This document shows, piece by piece, positions 41,701 through 49,930 of a DNA stretch of 64,000 bases. Below the pieces are notes generated by a model, which did not search any database, had not been told where the DNA came from, and was given only the letters and a program-made list of their open reading frames with translations. How positions within the stretch are numbered: position 1 is the first letter of the stretch; each line of letters starts with the position of its first letter. Source of the DNA: Neptunicella plasticusilytica (GTDB lineage Bacteria > Pseudomonadota > Gammaproteobacteria > Enterobacterales > Alteromonadaceae); the NCBI RefSeq assembly GCF_047922965.1, contig NZ_CP150481.1:930001-994000 (forward strand), given 5' to 3'. Made by a program: the position numbers and the translations under genes.

Positions 41701-42047
41701 ACGGGCAATATTCCCTGTCCGGTACCACCCAACTGGTGGACGGCGACGACAATATTATTCTGCAAACCTACCCGGCTGACGGCCTGCTATTGGGCGATGT
41801 CAGCACGCTGAAAGTTACGGCCAATGCCAAGGATGCCGGTGAGGCGGTACAAGTACAGCTGTTTGCCAAAGATAAAGATGGTGTGTGGCGCGACGGCGGT
41901 GCGGTGGCACTTGCATCTGGAGGAACCGAATTATCGCTGGATATCGCTGATATGGGAGAGATAAGCGGCTTTGGTGTGCGTTTTATGGGGGCGGTCAACA
42001 GTGAGTCAGAGTCGTCCTATTACATTGATAACGTGGTTTTCGAGTAA
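38799..42047 (+). CDS. GH26 beta-mannanase lipoprotein with CBM35-like and three C-terminal binding modules
   Basis: 1082 aa. Lipobox Cys26 (FTTGC) predicts surface or periplasmic anchoring. In order: Ig-like domain (about 45-145); CBM35-like module (about 149-290, VYEVEDSSVAELVSVG to RLDSIKMVPA); GH26 barrel (about 298-625) with WRPLHEAQGGWFWWG (acid/base E473) and LIALTETGT (nucleophile E568); then three tandem 152-residue jelly-roll modules starting at 637, 789 and 941. GH26 enzymes with this W-F-W-W-G loop are endo- or exo-beta-mannanases. Divergent from the LacI gene and followed by a TonB receptor, so the set forms a mannan/glucomannan arm. Confidence 0.92.
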   Translation: MRFLDNIRPGGALLLALLLAGFTTGCVDEAKLNTEQVTYTPEERPLGIIAPDSAQYELGSATTVTLAGRLVGTVNGQSVQWTQTSGTPIEGVTDWTAEQLTFPMPQVDGIESFDFQIAALEADGSQAVDADGEPLVATTSITVYDPQVLIVYEVEDSSVAELVSVGLISEGSDGYLTGAVGTHTADIVPGASVKFTINVEQDSFFSLLARFGIPSAGYGSKNAIVSVNGVDTELVISATGSFADYPVGTIKLTAGDNLIEIGGGWNYYRLDSIKMVPAAEPPAPLPVPATLVNPNAQASAVSLMEYFAANYGSATLSGQTEYSNKVDGTFPLAEFDKVVAATGDDAPAIVAFDFIDFSSSRVANGADPEGLSEAMIAAHNDKNVILSALWHWNAPMHLLDADGDGVGDDSGSDQQAWWSGFYTRATSFDLAAALADTSSAEYQALIADIDTVSAELKKFADADIPILWRPLHEAQGGWFWWGAAGADALKQLWVLMYDRMTNVHGLNNLIWVYTYTGDLDVSWYPGDQYVDIVGYDGYDANNADNPFKGQYATLKNRHNGKKLIALTETGTIPNVELMHQQNAWWSFFITWNSGGDYGPDGIDSAVIDANYAYDGVINLADIPGGRSKIEPGSWDNFEPSTANWGAQINWANTDGIGVSSNWSASGANALTLIKDLSAETDPTGVVFQAYPEGGIDVSGVDSITVNANAINTGAGTTIKLFIKHGDDWVWVDSGAMPVTDGGIELSVDVSGYEWLAGLGIQIENFDSNATAAEFYLDNVRADDTVLYDFEPATPDWGAQINWANTAGITVTDEWAASGSRALTLHKDLAAETDPTGVVFQAYPVDGIDVTDVSTISVSAHAVGAGDATTIKLFIKHGDDWEWVDSGAMAIADNGIELQVDVSAYTWLAGLGVQIENFDSTASDAKFYLDNVRADDKVLYDFEGTGTWEFQVNWGPAAGIHLATDWTTDGQYSLSGTTQLVDGDDNIILQTYPADGLLLGDVSTLKVTANAKDAGEAVQVQLFAKDKDGVWRDGGAVALASGGTELSLDIADMGEISGFGVRFMGAVNSESESSYYIDNVVFE
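40707..42044 (+). repeat. Three tandem 456-base repeats inside the GH26 gene
   Basis: Units 40707-41162, 41163-41618 and 41619-42044, with an exact 456-base period. The first two are very close (GAQINWAN, AETDPTGVVFQAYP, TIKLFIKHGDDW, GIQIENFDS or GVQIENFDS) and the third is clearly diverged (TWEFQVNWGPAAG). This points to one old and one recent duplication of a binding module. Confidence 0.9.
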
Positions 42048-42065
42048 CTCAATGTCATCCGCTAT

Positions 42066-42090
42066 GGTCCCTCGATGTACAAGAGGGGCC
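42066..42090 (+). other. Hairpin between the GH26 gene and the TonB receptor
   Basis: GGTCCCTC / GAGGGGCC stem with a 9-base loop and no T-run. It may stabilise the upstream message or reduce read-through. Confidence 0.35.
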
Positions 42091-42126
42091 GTATTGCTAA
42101 ACAGAATTGAACAATAGGAACGAATT

Positions 42127-45100
42127 ATGTCTTTCCAGTACAGAAATTTTAGATATAACAAGCTGTCTGTCAGCATATTGGCCGGTTTGATGTTATTGCC
42201 AGGAGTGACACAGGCACAGGAAACTGAAACTCAACAGCAAGCACAACAGGGTGAAGATACCGAAGTGATTGTGGTACGCGGTATTCGCGGCTCACTGGTG
42301 CAGTCAATCAATACCAAACGCTTTGCCGGTAGTGTGGTGGATTCTATTTCAGCGGTGGATATCGGCAAGTTGCCGGACGCGACCATTGCCGATTCGTTGC
42401 AGCGTATTACCGGTATTCAGATCACCCGCTCAGGAGGTGAAGGTGCGTTAGTGAACATTCGTGGTAACGGTAATGTGACGACTACCCTCAACGGTGAACA
42501 AATGTTGTCGGCCGGCAATGTCACCACCATTACACCGGATTTTGCCGATATTCCCTCGACTATGGTATCGGGGCTGGATGTATATAAGTCCTCTCAGGCT
42601 CGTAATATTGTCAGCGGCCTGGCTGGTACTATTGATTTAAAGACCAACCGCCCCTTTATGCTCGAAGATGGCTGGACCATGCTGGGTAAGGCAGAGGTCA
42701 CCCGTGGTTCTTTGGGTAAAGAAACCGATGGCGCATTATCGGCCTTTGTGGGCTACAACCATGATAAGGATTTCGGTTTTACCCTGAATTTGTCCAAATC
42801 CGGTAATTATCTGGCCGACTATACCAACGGTTCCCAGGGCGGTGAGCCTGGACAGTATGGCGGCTGGTCGTTTAATGCCGCTGAAGCCTCCAACTTTGTG
42901 CAGGATAATGTGGATGTTAACGGCGATGGTGATTTCAACGATGTGTATTACGGTTTTCAGGGGCATCAGGCCAGTAATCGTTTTATCGATCGGGATCGCA
43001 CCGGGGTTAATGCGTCGATACAAGTACAACTAACCGATTCGCTGCAACTGACGGGAGATGTGTTTTATACCAAGCTGGAAGAGTATCAGTATTTTGCCGG
43101 TATTGTTGCCAGTCAGGCCTGGCAGGGCGTTACCGGCTGGTATACGCCGGATCAGGTCAGCGAATATCCGAATATTACCGTTGTCGATGGTGAGTTTGTT
43201 ACCAATGAAGGTAATTATTACACCATCCAGTCAGCAGATTATCAGGCCCGTGCGGTAAAAACCCATACTCAGACCTGGGCGGTGGACAAGGAAGCCTTGA
43301 ATACCAATCTGGAACTGGCGTTTGATAATGGCGGTGCGCTGACCGGCAAGATTCGCTGGGTACATGGCGAGGCGGTAAATGATATGAGTCGCAGTATTAT
43401 TGATTCTTTTATTACCTCCGGTTCGCAGATTGGCGATACCTATCATGGCCCAGGTACCGAATTTATCAGTGATGCCAATCCCTGGGGTTATGACGGGTTG
43501 CCGGCTACCATGCCCGATGGCAGCGTGGTGGATGGTGCTTATACCCAGATTCCGGTGCATATCTCATATGAAAACGGCACCCAGAACTGGGTACTGCCCA
43601 CGCTGGACATTACCGAACAAGATGGCACGGTAACCAGCGAAGTGCTGGGAAGTAACCTGAATCGTTACAGCAACAAATCCAGTAACCTGTATGGCGAGTT
43701 TTCCAATGCTGATCTGGATGTGGTCAGGCTGGATGGCTCTTATGCACTGGAGTGGGATGCGCTGGATATGCTGCGTTCCATCGATTTTGGGGTGCGTTAT
43801 GGCAAGCGGGAAGTGTCCAAAGATGGCTGGTATGGCGGTGTGGCACGCACTAACGCCTATGGCGATGCGTTTTTGGCACGCTGGAAAGATACCGCCACCC
43901 AGGCGCCCTTGACGCTGGAATCCTATATCCCGCCTATGTCCTTTACCGAGTTGAATGAAAAAGGCATGATCACCGGTATCAGTGATTTTCATGGTACAAC
44001 CGGTTTAGGTACGTTGTACTTTATCGACCCCAAGGCGATGAAAGATCCCATTGCCTGGCATAATGAAATTTACGGTACCAATGTACTGGTGCCGGATGCC
44101 GCCAATGTATACAACGTGCAGGAAGAAACCCAGTCGGTGTACGTGCAGGCCAATCTGGACGGCGAAATTGCCGGCATGAGCTATCGCGGTAATATCGGTT
44201 TCCGTTATATCAAAACCGAGTTTGATATCCTGCAAAGTGAGGGGCTGCAAGGTACAGTGGCGACCTTTAACGGTCAGGAGTTTCTGATCGGACCGGGGAT
44301 CCTGCAACCGGATGGTAACAAGATCAATACTATCAACGAGTACAGTGATTTTTTGCCGGCTATCAACCTGGCGCTCAATCTGGATGAAGAGCAGATTGTA
44401 CGTTTTTCCTATACCGAAACCGTGTCTACGCACAATACCGATCAACTGGCGGGCGGCTTAACTGTCAACCGGGTGAAAAACTGTGGTATCACCAATGCCC
44501 AGGGGGAAGAGGTCTTCTGTGCTACCGGTGGTGGGCAGGACGGCAACCCGAATTTGCAGCCTAACCGTAACGACAATGTCGAACTGTCTTACGAATGGTA
44601 TTTTAGCGAAACCGGCATGCTCAATGTTGGTATGTTCTGGGTGCGAGGTAATACAGAGTTCCGCACCTCCTTGATCCAGCGTGATGATATTGTTGACAGT
44701 GATGGTGTGGTGCGGGGTTACAACCTGACTACCGGTGAATTTACCGGTACGGTGCCTATTCAGACCACCGAAACCTTTGAAGTCTCAGGCGACTGGAATC
44801 ATGGTGCCGAAATTGGTTATCAGCAAGGGTTTGATTTCCTGGATGGCTTCTGGAGTGGGTTTGGCATAACGGCCAACTATACCTATTCGCCCAGTGACAG
44901 TAATGATCGGGATTATTATGGTGAAACATTACCCGGAATAGGTAATTCCAAACATCAAACCAACCTGGCTTTATGGTATGAAAAAGACGGCCTGCAGGCC
45001 CGTATCGCGCATAATTACCGCAGCAAGATGTTTAACGGGGTTAAATACGAAGGCGCCTACCAGTTTGCCTACTGGACGGCGGCCACCAGTTATATTGATG

Positions 45101-45261
45101 CCTCTGTCAGCTACGATATTAACGAACTGGTTACCGTCTCCTTGCAGGGCACCAACCTGACAGAGGAATATCAGGAAAACTATCACCAGTGGGAGTCTAA
45201 TCTGGATAGTCGGGTCTATGGTGAGCGCCGCTTAACCTTGGGTGTGCAAGTCAAAATGTAA
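42127..45261 (+). CDS. TonB-dependent oligosaccharide receptor (mannan arm)
   Basis: 1044-aa outer-membrane receptor of the long Xanthomonas/Caulobacter type. Signal peptide to about 31, TonB-box-like EVIVVRGIRGSL, plug with DIGKLPDATIADSLQRITGIQ, VNIRGNG and VSGLDVYKSSQARNIVSGLAGTIDLKT, then a full barrel ending in the aromatic strand RRLTLGVQVKM. No FecA-like signalling extension. Placed 79 bases after the GH26 gene, it probably imports manno-oligosaccharides; ligand is inference from context. A strong terminator follows. Confidence 0.9.
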   Translation: MSFQYRNFRYNKLSVSILAGLMLLPGVTQAQETETQQQAQQGEDTEVIVVRGIRGSLVQSINTKRFAGSVVDSISAVDIGKLPDATIADSLQRITGIQITRSGGEGALVNIRGNGNVTTTLNGEQMLSAGNVTTITPDFADIPSTMVSGLDVYKSSQARNIVSGLAGTIDLKTNRPFMLEDGWTMLGKAEVTRGSLGKETDGALSAFVGYNHDKDFGFTLNLSKSGNYLADYTNGSQGGEPGQYGGWSFNAAEASNFVQDNVDVNGDGDFNDVYYGFQGHQASNRFIDRDRTGVNASIQVQLTDSLQLTGDVFYTKLEEYQYFAGIVASQAWQGVTGWYTPDQVSEYPNITVVDGEFVTNEGNYYTIQSADYQARAVKTHTQTWAVDKEALNTNLELAFDNGGALTGKIRWVHGEAVNDMSRSIIDSFITSGSQIGDTYHGPGTEFISDANPWGYDGLPATMPDGSVVDGAYTQIPVHISYENGTQNWVLPTLDITEQDGTVTSEVLGSNLNRYSNKSSNLYGEFSNADLDVVRLDGSYALEWDALDMLRSIDFGVRYGKREVSKDGWYGGVARTNAYGDAFLARWKDTATQAPLTLESYIPPMSFTELNEKGMITGISDFHGTTGLGTLYFIDPKAMKDPIAWHNEIYGTNVLVPDAANVYNVQEETQSVYVQANLDGEIAGMSYRGNIGFRYIKTEFDILQSEGLQGTVATFNGQEFLIGPGILQPDGNKINTINEYSDFLPAINLALNLDEEQIVRFSYTETVSTHNTDQLAGGLTVNRVKNCGITNAQGEEVFCATGGGQDGNPNLQPNRNDNVELSYEWYFSETGMLNVGMFWVRGNTEFRTSLIQRDDIVDSDGVVRGYNLTTGEFTGTVPIQTTETFEVSGDWNHGAEIGYQQGFDFLDGFWSGFGITANYTYSPSDSNDRDYYGETLPGIGNSKHQTNLALWYEKDGLQARIAHNYRSKMFNGVKYEGAYQFAYWTAATSYIDASVSYDINELVTVSLQGTNLTEEYQENYHQWESNLDSRVYGERRLTLGVQVKM

Positions 45262-45301
45262 TAATGATGACTATTTATCATTACCGATACGCTTGTTGCC
45301 A

Positions 45302-45342
45302 AAAGCCCGCTTAGTTTATAAGCGGGCTTTTTTATTGGATGA
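45302..45342 (+). terminator. Terminator, copy 1 of an identical pair
   Basis: AAAGCCCGCTTAG-TTTA-TAAGCGGGC then six T. The 41-base block is identical to 46246-46286. Confidence 0.9.
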
Positions 45343-45527
45343 CAGATAATTGGCTTATTTATCAACAAATTAATGTCAATAAAGTTTACAGTGTAATTCA
45401 TCTTTTATTGTAATGTTGATTCTATCTGTTTGTTATATAAGGAAAAAGTTATTGTGGTGCAGATTGTGCTTGCCAGAAGCTTTAGCTAACTATTATTAAA
45501 AAATGTTGTAACGAAAGGAAATCGAAT

Positions 45528-46226
45528 ATGAAAAGAATAAGTCCACTTATCGCACTGTTACTTACGTTATGTGTCAGCAATGCTAATGCTGCATTAATTG
45601 GAGTCGCAAATGGGATATATGATAAAGAAGTCAATGAATTATTGGGTACGTTAACATCTCTTGGACATACAGTTACTGATGTTATTGACGGATCGCTTGA
45701 TTTGATTATCGGTGCGCCATCGATGCACACCGCCGATTTTGTTGGAATTCCTTATCTTCAAATTTCCGACTGGGGACAAGATCATATTGCTAATACTTAT
45801 TATGGTACTCCACTAGCAGGTTTTCCACAGGGAACACCTGTTGAAATTACACTAACAGGAAGTCATGCAATTTTAACAGGATTAAGCTCGGATTGGTCGT
45901 CATTTGGAACCTTTCATTACGGGTCCACTATATTTGACATGTCGCAGAGCTGGGTTGGATGGGCTACAGATATTCCTGGACTGGCTAATGCTTCAGTGGG
46001 AACCGATATTTTTAATAATGTGCTGGCGGTATCCGGCGCAGATATTTATATAGGTTGGAATGTATACGGATCAGAAGCTACAGCGGATGATCTGCTATTA
46101 CTTTCTAATTCGATTGAGTATTTAACAACGGGGACTGTCACTTCTAAGAGCTCTATTCCTGAACCTCCCAGTATTATACTTTTGGTATTTGGAATGATTG
46201 GTCTGGTGTTATCACGTAGAAAATAA
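45528..46226 (+). CDS. PEP-CTERM protein of unknown function
   Basis: 232-aa exported protein. Signal peptide to about 21 (LCVSNANAA). Mature part starts LIGVANGIYDKEVNELLGTLTSLGHTVTDV, which looks like a Rossmann-type strand-helix opening, and ends with a sorting signal SSIPEPPSIILLVFGMIGLVLSRRK (PEP at 211-213, hydrophobic helix, RRK). No catalytic motif recognised. The gene is bounded by two identical terminators and is AT-richer than the glycosidases around it, so it may be a later insertion. Confidence 0.7.
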   Translation: MKRISPLIALLLTLCVSNANAALIGVANGIYDKEVNELLGTLTSLGHTVTDVIDGSLDLIIGAPSMHTADFVGIPYLQISDWGQDHIANTYYGTPLAGFPQGTPVEITLTGSHAILTGLSSDWSSFGTFHYGSTIFDMSQSWVGWATDIPGLANASVGTDIFNNVLAVSGADIYIGWNVYGSEATADDLLLLSNSIEYLTTGTVTSKSSIPEPPSIILLVFGMIGLVLSRRK

Positions 46227-46245
46227 ATTAGCCGAATCTCTCTCT

Positions 46246-46286
46246 AAAGCCCGCTTAGTTTATAAGCGGGCTTTTTTATTGGATGA
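46246..46286 (+). terminator. Terminator, copy 2 of an identical pair
   Basis: Same 41 bases as 45302-45342, starting 20 bases after the PEP-CTERM gene stop. Confidence 0.9.
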
Positions 46287-46428
46287 AGAAAAGGGGAATT
46301 GTTAATTTTTTGTACGCAAAAACAGATAAAGCAATCAACATCGACTAATTTCATAAGGGATTTAGTTTGAACATGTTGCTTATTTCCCTTCTAATTTAGG
46401 CATGTTGGGATACGAATGGCAAAGAACG

Positions 46429-48180
46429 ATGCGCAAAGTCAATCTGTTAATAATAAGTTCAAGTCTATTGTTGGTCGCCTGTGGCGGGGGAGAGAAAGCC
46501 ACTACCGCGCCTGTTGTACCTCCGGTTGTGCCACCTCCGGTAGAAAACAGTCAAAATTTGATTAAATTGAACCAGTTGGGTTTTGTAACCGGTTCAGCCA
46601 AAATTGCAGTAGTACCGGCCAGTACGGCAACCAGCTTTAGACTGGTGTCTGTATCTGAGGGGAGTGAGGTCTATTCCGGGCAGTTAGCTACCCCATCCAA
46701 TTGGGCTCCGGCGGACGAGAGTGTCAGCATCGCCGATTTTTCGGATTTCTCGGTTGCCGGTCAGTATCGGCTTGAAGTGGAAGGTTTTTCGCCATCCAGC
46801 CCATTTGAAATCAATGATGAGGTGTTTGCCGCGGTGCATGATGCCGCGCTAAAAGCCTATTATTTTAATCGCGCCAGCACTGAATTGTTACCTGAGCATG
46901 CGGGACAGTTTGCCAGAGCGGCAGGACATCCCGATACCCAGGTTAAAATTCATTCCTCTGCGGCATCAGAGTCCCGTCCTGCCGGTAGTATTATTTCTGC
47001 GCCTAAAGGCTGGTACGACGCGGGCGATTACGGCAAGTATGTGGTGAACTCGGGTATTTCAACATATAGCTTGCTGATTGCCTATGAACAATATCCGCAG
47101 TTCTATGCCCAGCGTGAACTGAATATCCCTGAATCCGATGATGCCGTTCCCGATATTCTGGATGAAATCAAATGGAATCTGGACTGGTTGCAGGCGATGC
47201 AGGATCCGGCCGATGGCGGGGTGTATCATAAATTGACCACCCTCAACTTTGCCGGAATGGTGATGCCTGAAGAGGCCACCGCTCAGCGTTATGTGGTGCA
47301 AAAGGGCACGGCTGCGGCGCTTGATTTTGCCGCTGTGATGGCTGTCGCTAGTCGAATTTACGCGGAGTTTGATAGTCAATTCCCGGGATTGTCCCAACAG
47401 TATAGGGATGCGGCGATTAACGCCTGGAATTGGGCGCAACAGCATAGCAATGTGGCCTATCAACAACCAGACGATGTATCGACCGGCGGTTATGGCGATC
47501 AGCAGTTTGACGATGAATTTGCCTGGGCAGCGGCCGAGTTATACTTGCTGACGAATGAAACGCAATATCTGGATAAATTTAAGCAGCTTGATGTGACGCT
47601 TAGTGTGCCCGGCTGGCCTAATACTTCTGCATTGGGCTATTTCTCGCTGCTGGCTAACGGCAAAGAGCTGTTGTCAGAAGCTGATTATCAGAGCTTTAGT
47701 AACAAGTTAACCGCGTTGGCCGATTCAATCGTTGTGCAGTATCAACAGTCGGCTTATCAGGTGGCCATGCAAAATAATGATTTTGTTTGGGGCAGCAATT
47801 CAGTAGCACTGAACAAGGCGATGGTGTTATTGCAGGCCCAACATTTGACCGAACAACAGGATTATCGTAATGCTGCGCTGGGATTGCTGGATTATGTATT
47901 AGGCCGCAATCCCACCGATTATTCCTATGTGACCGGCTTTGGCACTAAAACGCCCATGCATATCCATCATCGGCCGTCAGAAGCAGATGGTATTGTTGAG
48001 CCGGTGCCCGGTTTTATTGCTGGAGGAGCACAAAACGGTCAGCAGGATGATTGTGTTTATCCTTCTGATTTGCCCGCCAAGTCTTATCTGGATGATGTTT
48101 GCAGTTATTCCACCAATGAAATAGCGATTAACTGGAATGCACCACTGGTGTACGTACTTGCCGGATTGCAAACACAATAA
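46429..48180 (+). CDS. GH9 endoglucanase-like lipoprotein
   Basis: Family 9 glycoside hydrolase, about 583 aa from the ATG at 46429; an upstream ATG at 46402 is in frame but only the later one gives a proper lipoprotein signal (LLIISSSLLLVACGGG). An N-terminal Ig-like domain (about 37-125, KLNQLGFVTGSAK, the CelD_N type) precedes the alpha6/alpha6 barrel. Catalytic D197 and D200 (GWYDAGDYGKYV) and proton donor E564 (STNEIAINWNAPL) are present, with GRNPTDYSYVTGFG and HHRPS. Acts on beta-1,4-glucans, possibly glucomannan or xyloglucan. First gene of the GH9-GH43-GH115-ManD run. Confidence 0.92.
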   Translation: MRKVNLLIISSSLLLVACGGGEKATTAPVVPPVVPPPVENSQNLIKLNQLGFVTGSAKIAVVPASTATSFRLVSVSEGSEVYSGQLATPSNWAPADESVSIADFSDFSVAGQYRLEVEGFSPSSPFEINDEVFAAVHDAALKAYYFNRASTELLPEHAGQFARAAGHPDTQVKIHSSAASESRPAGSIISAPKGWYDAGDYGKYVVNSGISTYSLLIAYEQYPQFYAQRELNIPESDDAVPDILDEIKWNLDWLQAMQDPADGGVYHKLTTLNFAGMVMPEEATAQRYVVQKGTAAALDFAAVMAVASRIYAEFDSQFPGLSQQYRDAAINAWNWAQQHSNVAYQQPDDVSTGGYGDQQFDDEFAWAAAELYLLTNETQYLDKFKQLDVTLSVPGWPNTSALGYFSLLANGKELLSEADYQSFSNKLTALADSIVVQYQQSAYQVAMQNNDFVWGSNSVALNKAMVLLQAQHLTEQQDYRNAALGLLDYVLGRNPTDYSYVTGFGTKTPMHIHHRPSEADGIVEPVPGFIAGGAQNGQQDDCVYPSDLPAKSYLDDVCSYSTNEIAINWNAPLVYVLAGLQTQ

Positions 48181-48205
48181 ATTCACTTTGGAAATAATAA
48201 TTACA

Positions 48206-49930
48206 ATGCGAAACAACAAATACGTCAGTCGATTAGCATGGTTGCTGGTCGGTTTGAGTCTGGCTGGATGCCAACCCGCGGCTGAACAGCCTGCAACCAC
48301 CATTCAGGCATCTAAATCCGAACAGTCGGCGCGCTTTAACTGGTTTGAATATGAAGGCAATGACAAGGTCTTTGCTAAACCTTTGGCTGATAATGAATTC
48401 CAGAATCCCATTGCGGCTGGTTTTTATCCCGATCCCAGTATCACCCGTAAAGGTGATGACTATTACATGGTGGTCTCATCTTTTGCCTATACGCCGGGGC
48501 TACCCATTTTACATAGCCGCGATCTGGTTACCTGGAAGTTAATTGGTCACGCGCTTACCCGTTCTGAACAGTTGAATATGGAAAACTTGGGAGTGTCACG
48601 TGGCCTGTTTGCTCCCACTATTCGTTATCATGATGGTCTGTTCTATATCATCAATACCGCGGTGGATAGTGGCGGTAACTTTTTTATAACGGCTGAAGAT
48701 CCGGCCGGGGAATGGTCTGATCCTGTCTGGCTTCCGGAAATTGGCGGGATTGATCCGGATATCTTTTTTGATGACGACGGCAAAGTCTATATCACCCATA
48801 ATGATGCGCCGATGGGTGAGCCATTATACCAGGGGCACCGGGCCATCTGGATGTGGGAATATGATCTGCAAAATAAACAGGTAGTGAAAGATTCCGGTCA
48901 TGTGATCGTCAACGGCGGAACCGATTTGGCTAAACAGCCCATCTGGATCGAAGCGCCACATTTGTACAAAATTAATGGCTGGTACTATTTACTATGTGCA
49001 GAAGGTGGTACCGGCTACGAGCATTCGGAAGTGGTATTCCGTACTCGTAGTCTGGATGAACCCTTTGTTCCCTATGAAAATAATCCTATTTTGACCCAGC
49101 GTGATCTGGATATTGACCGCCCTGATCCTATTACCACCGCCGGACACGCAGATATTATCCAAACTCCGCAAGGTGATTGGTGGGCGGTATTTCTGGCCAC
49201 CCGCTCGTACGACAAAACCTTTTACAATACCGGACGCGAGAGCTTTTTGTTGCCGGTGAGTTGGCAAGATGATTGGCCACATATTTTGGAAACAGGCAAA
49301 ACTATTCCCTATCGCCTGAAGAAACCGGCCGCCAGCGCAGCGTTAACCAATACCGATGAATTGACCGGAAATTTTGTTTGGCATGACGAGTTCGAGGAAG
49401 CCGAACTCAGTCCGCACTGGAGTTTGTTGCGCAGTTTTAAACATAGCTGGTACCAGTTACAGGACGGGCATATCGATATTCAGGCACTGCCGATAAAAAT
49501 GAGTTCATTGCAACAACCGGCCTTCATCGGACGTCGTCAACAACATATGACTTATAGTGCCCGGACTGAATTGCTGTTACCGAACACAGGGCAGCTCTCG
49601 GCAGGGCTGGTTGCCTTCCAGAATGAACATTTTCATTATTATCTGGGTACTCAAAAGACGCCAGAGGGTTATCAGGTGTTTATTGAGCAGGCTAAAGGTG
49701 ATGAGCCTGTGGTGATTTCCAGCCGTAATATTCAAGCCGAACCCGGTCAAGCCATAGTGTTAGGGGTAGAGGGGGACAAAGATAAAATCAGTTTCTCTTT
49801 TCAGCTAGCGGGCTCAAATACAGTTGAACTGGCCGAAAATCTTGATGGAAAAGCGCTCAGTACCTCAGTCGCCGGGGGCTTTGTTGGCACCATGTTAGGT
49901 CTGCATAGTCGTCAGGAACTGGCTAAGTGA
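48206..49930 (+). CDS. GH43 beta-xylosidase/alpha-L-arabinofuranosidase lipoprotein
   Basis: Five-bladed propeller hydrolase followed by a concanavalin-like C-terminal domain (from about 385, WHDEFEEAELSPHWSLL), as in GH43 subfamily 12-like enzymes. Lipobox Cys22 (SLAGC). Catalytic base D76 in AGFYPDPS, a pKa-modulating Asp near residue 184 in GGIDPDIFF, and general acid E249 in WIEAPHLYK are visible. 574 aa from the ATG at 48206; the frame is open earlier, but upstream codons overlap GH9 and lack a signal. It would trim xylo-oligosaccharides. Its stop overlaps the next start by GTGA. Confidence 0.9.
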   Translation: MRNNKYVSRLAWLLVGLSLAGCQPAAEQPATTIQASKSEQSARFNWFEYEGNDKVFAKPLADNEFQNPIAAGFYPDPSITRKGDDYYMVVSSFAYTPGLPILHSRDLVTWKLIGHALTRSEQLNMENLGVSRGLFAPTIRYHDGLFYIINTAVDSGGNFFITAEDPAGEWSDPVWLPEIGGIDPDIFFDDDGKVYITHNDAPMGEPLYQGHRAIWMWEYDLQNKQVVKDSGHVIVNGGTDLAKQPIWIEAPHLYKINGWYYLLCAEGGTGYEHSEVVFRTRSLDEPFVPYENNPILTQRDLDIDRPDPITTAGHADIIQTPQGDWWAVFLATRSYDKTFYNTGRESFLLPVSWQDDWPHILETGKTIPYRLKKPAASAALTNTDELTGNFVWHDEFEEAELSPHWSLLRSFKHSWYQLQDGHIDIQALPIKMSSLQQPAFIGRRQQHMTYSARTELLLPNTGQLSAGLVAFQNEHFHYYLGTQKTPEGYQVFIEQAKGDEPVVISSRNIQAEPGQAIVLGVEGDKDKISFSFQLAGSNTVELAENLDGKALSTSVAGGFVGTMLGLHSRQELAK

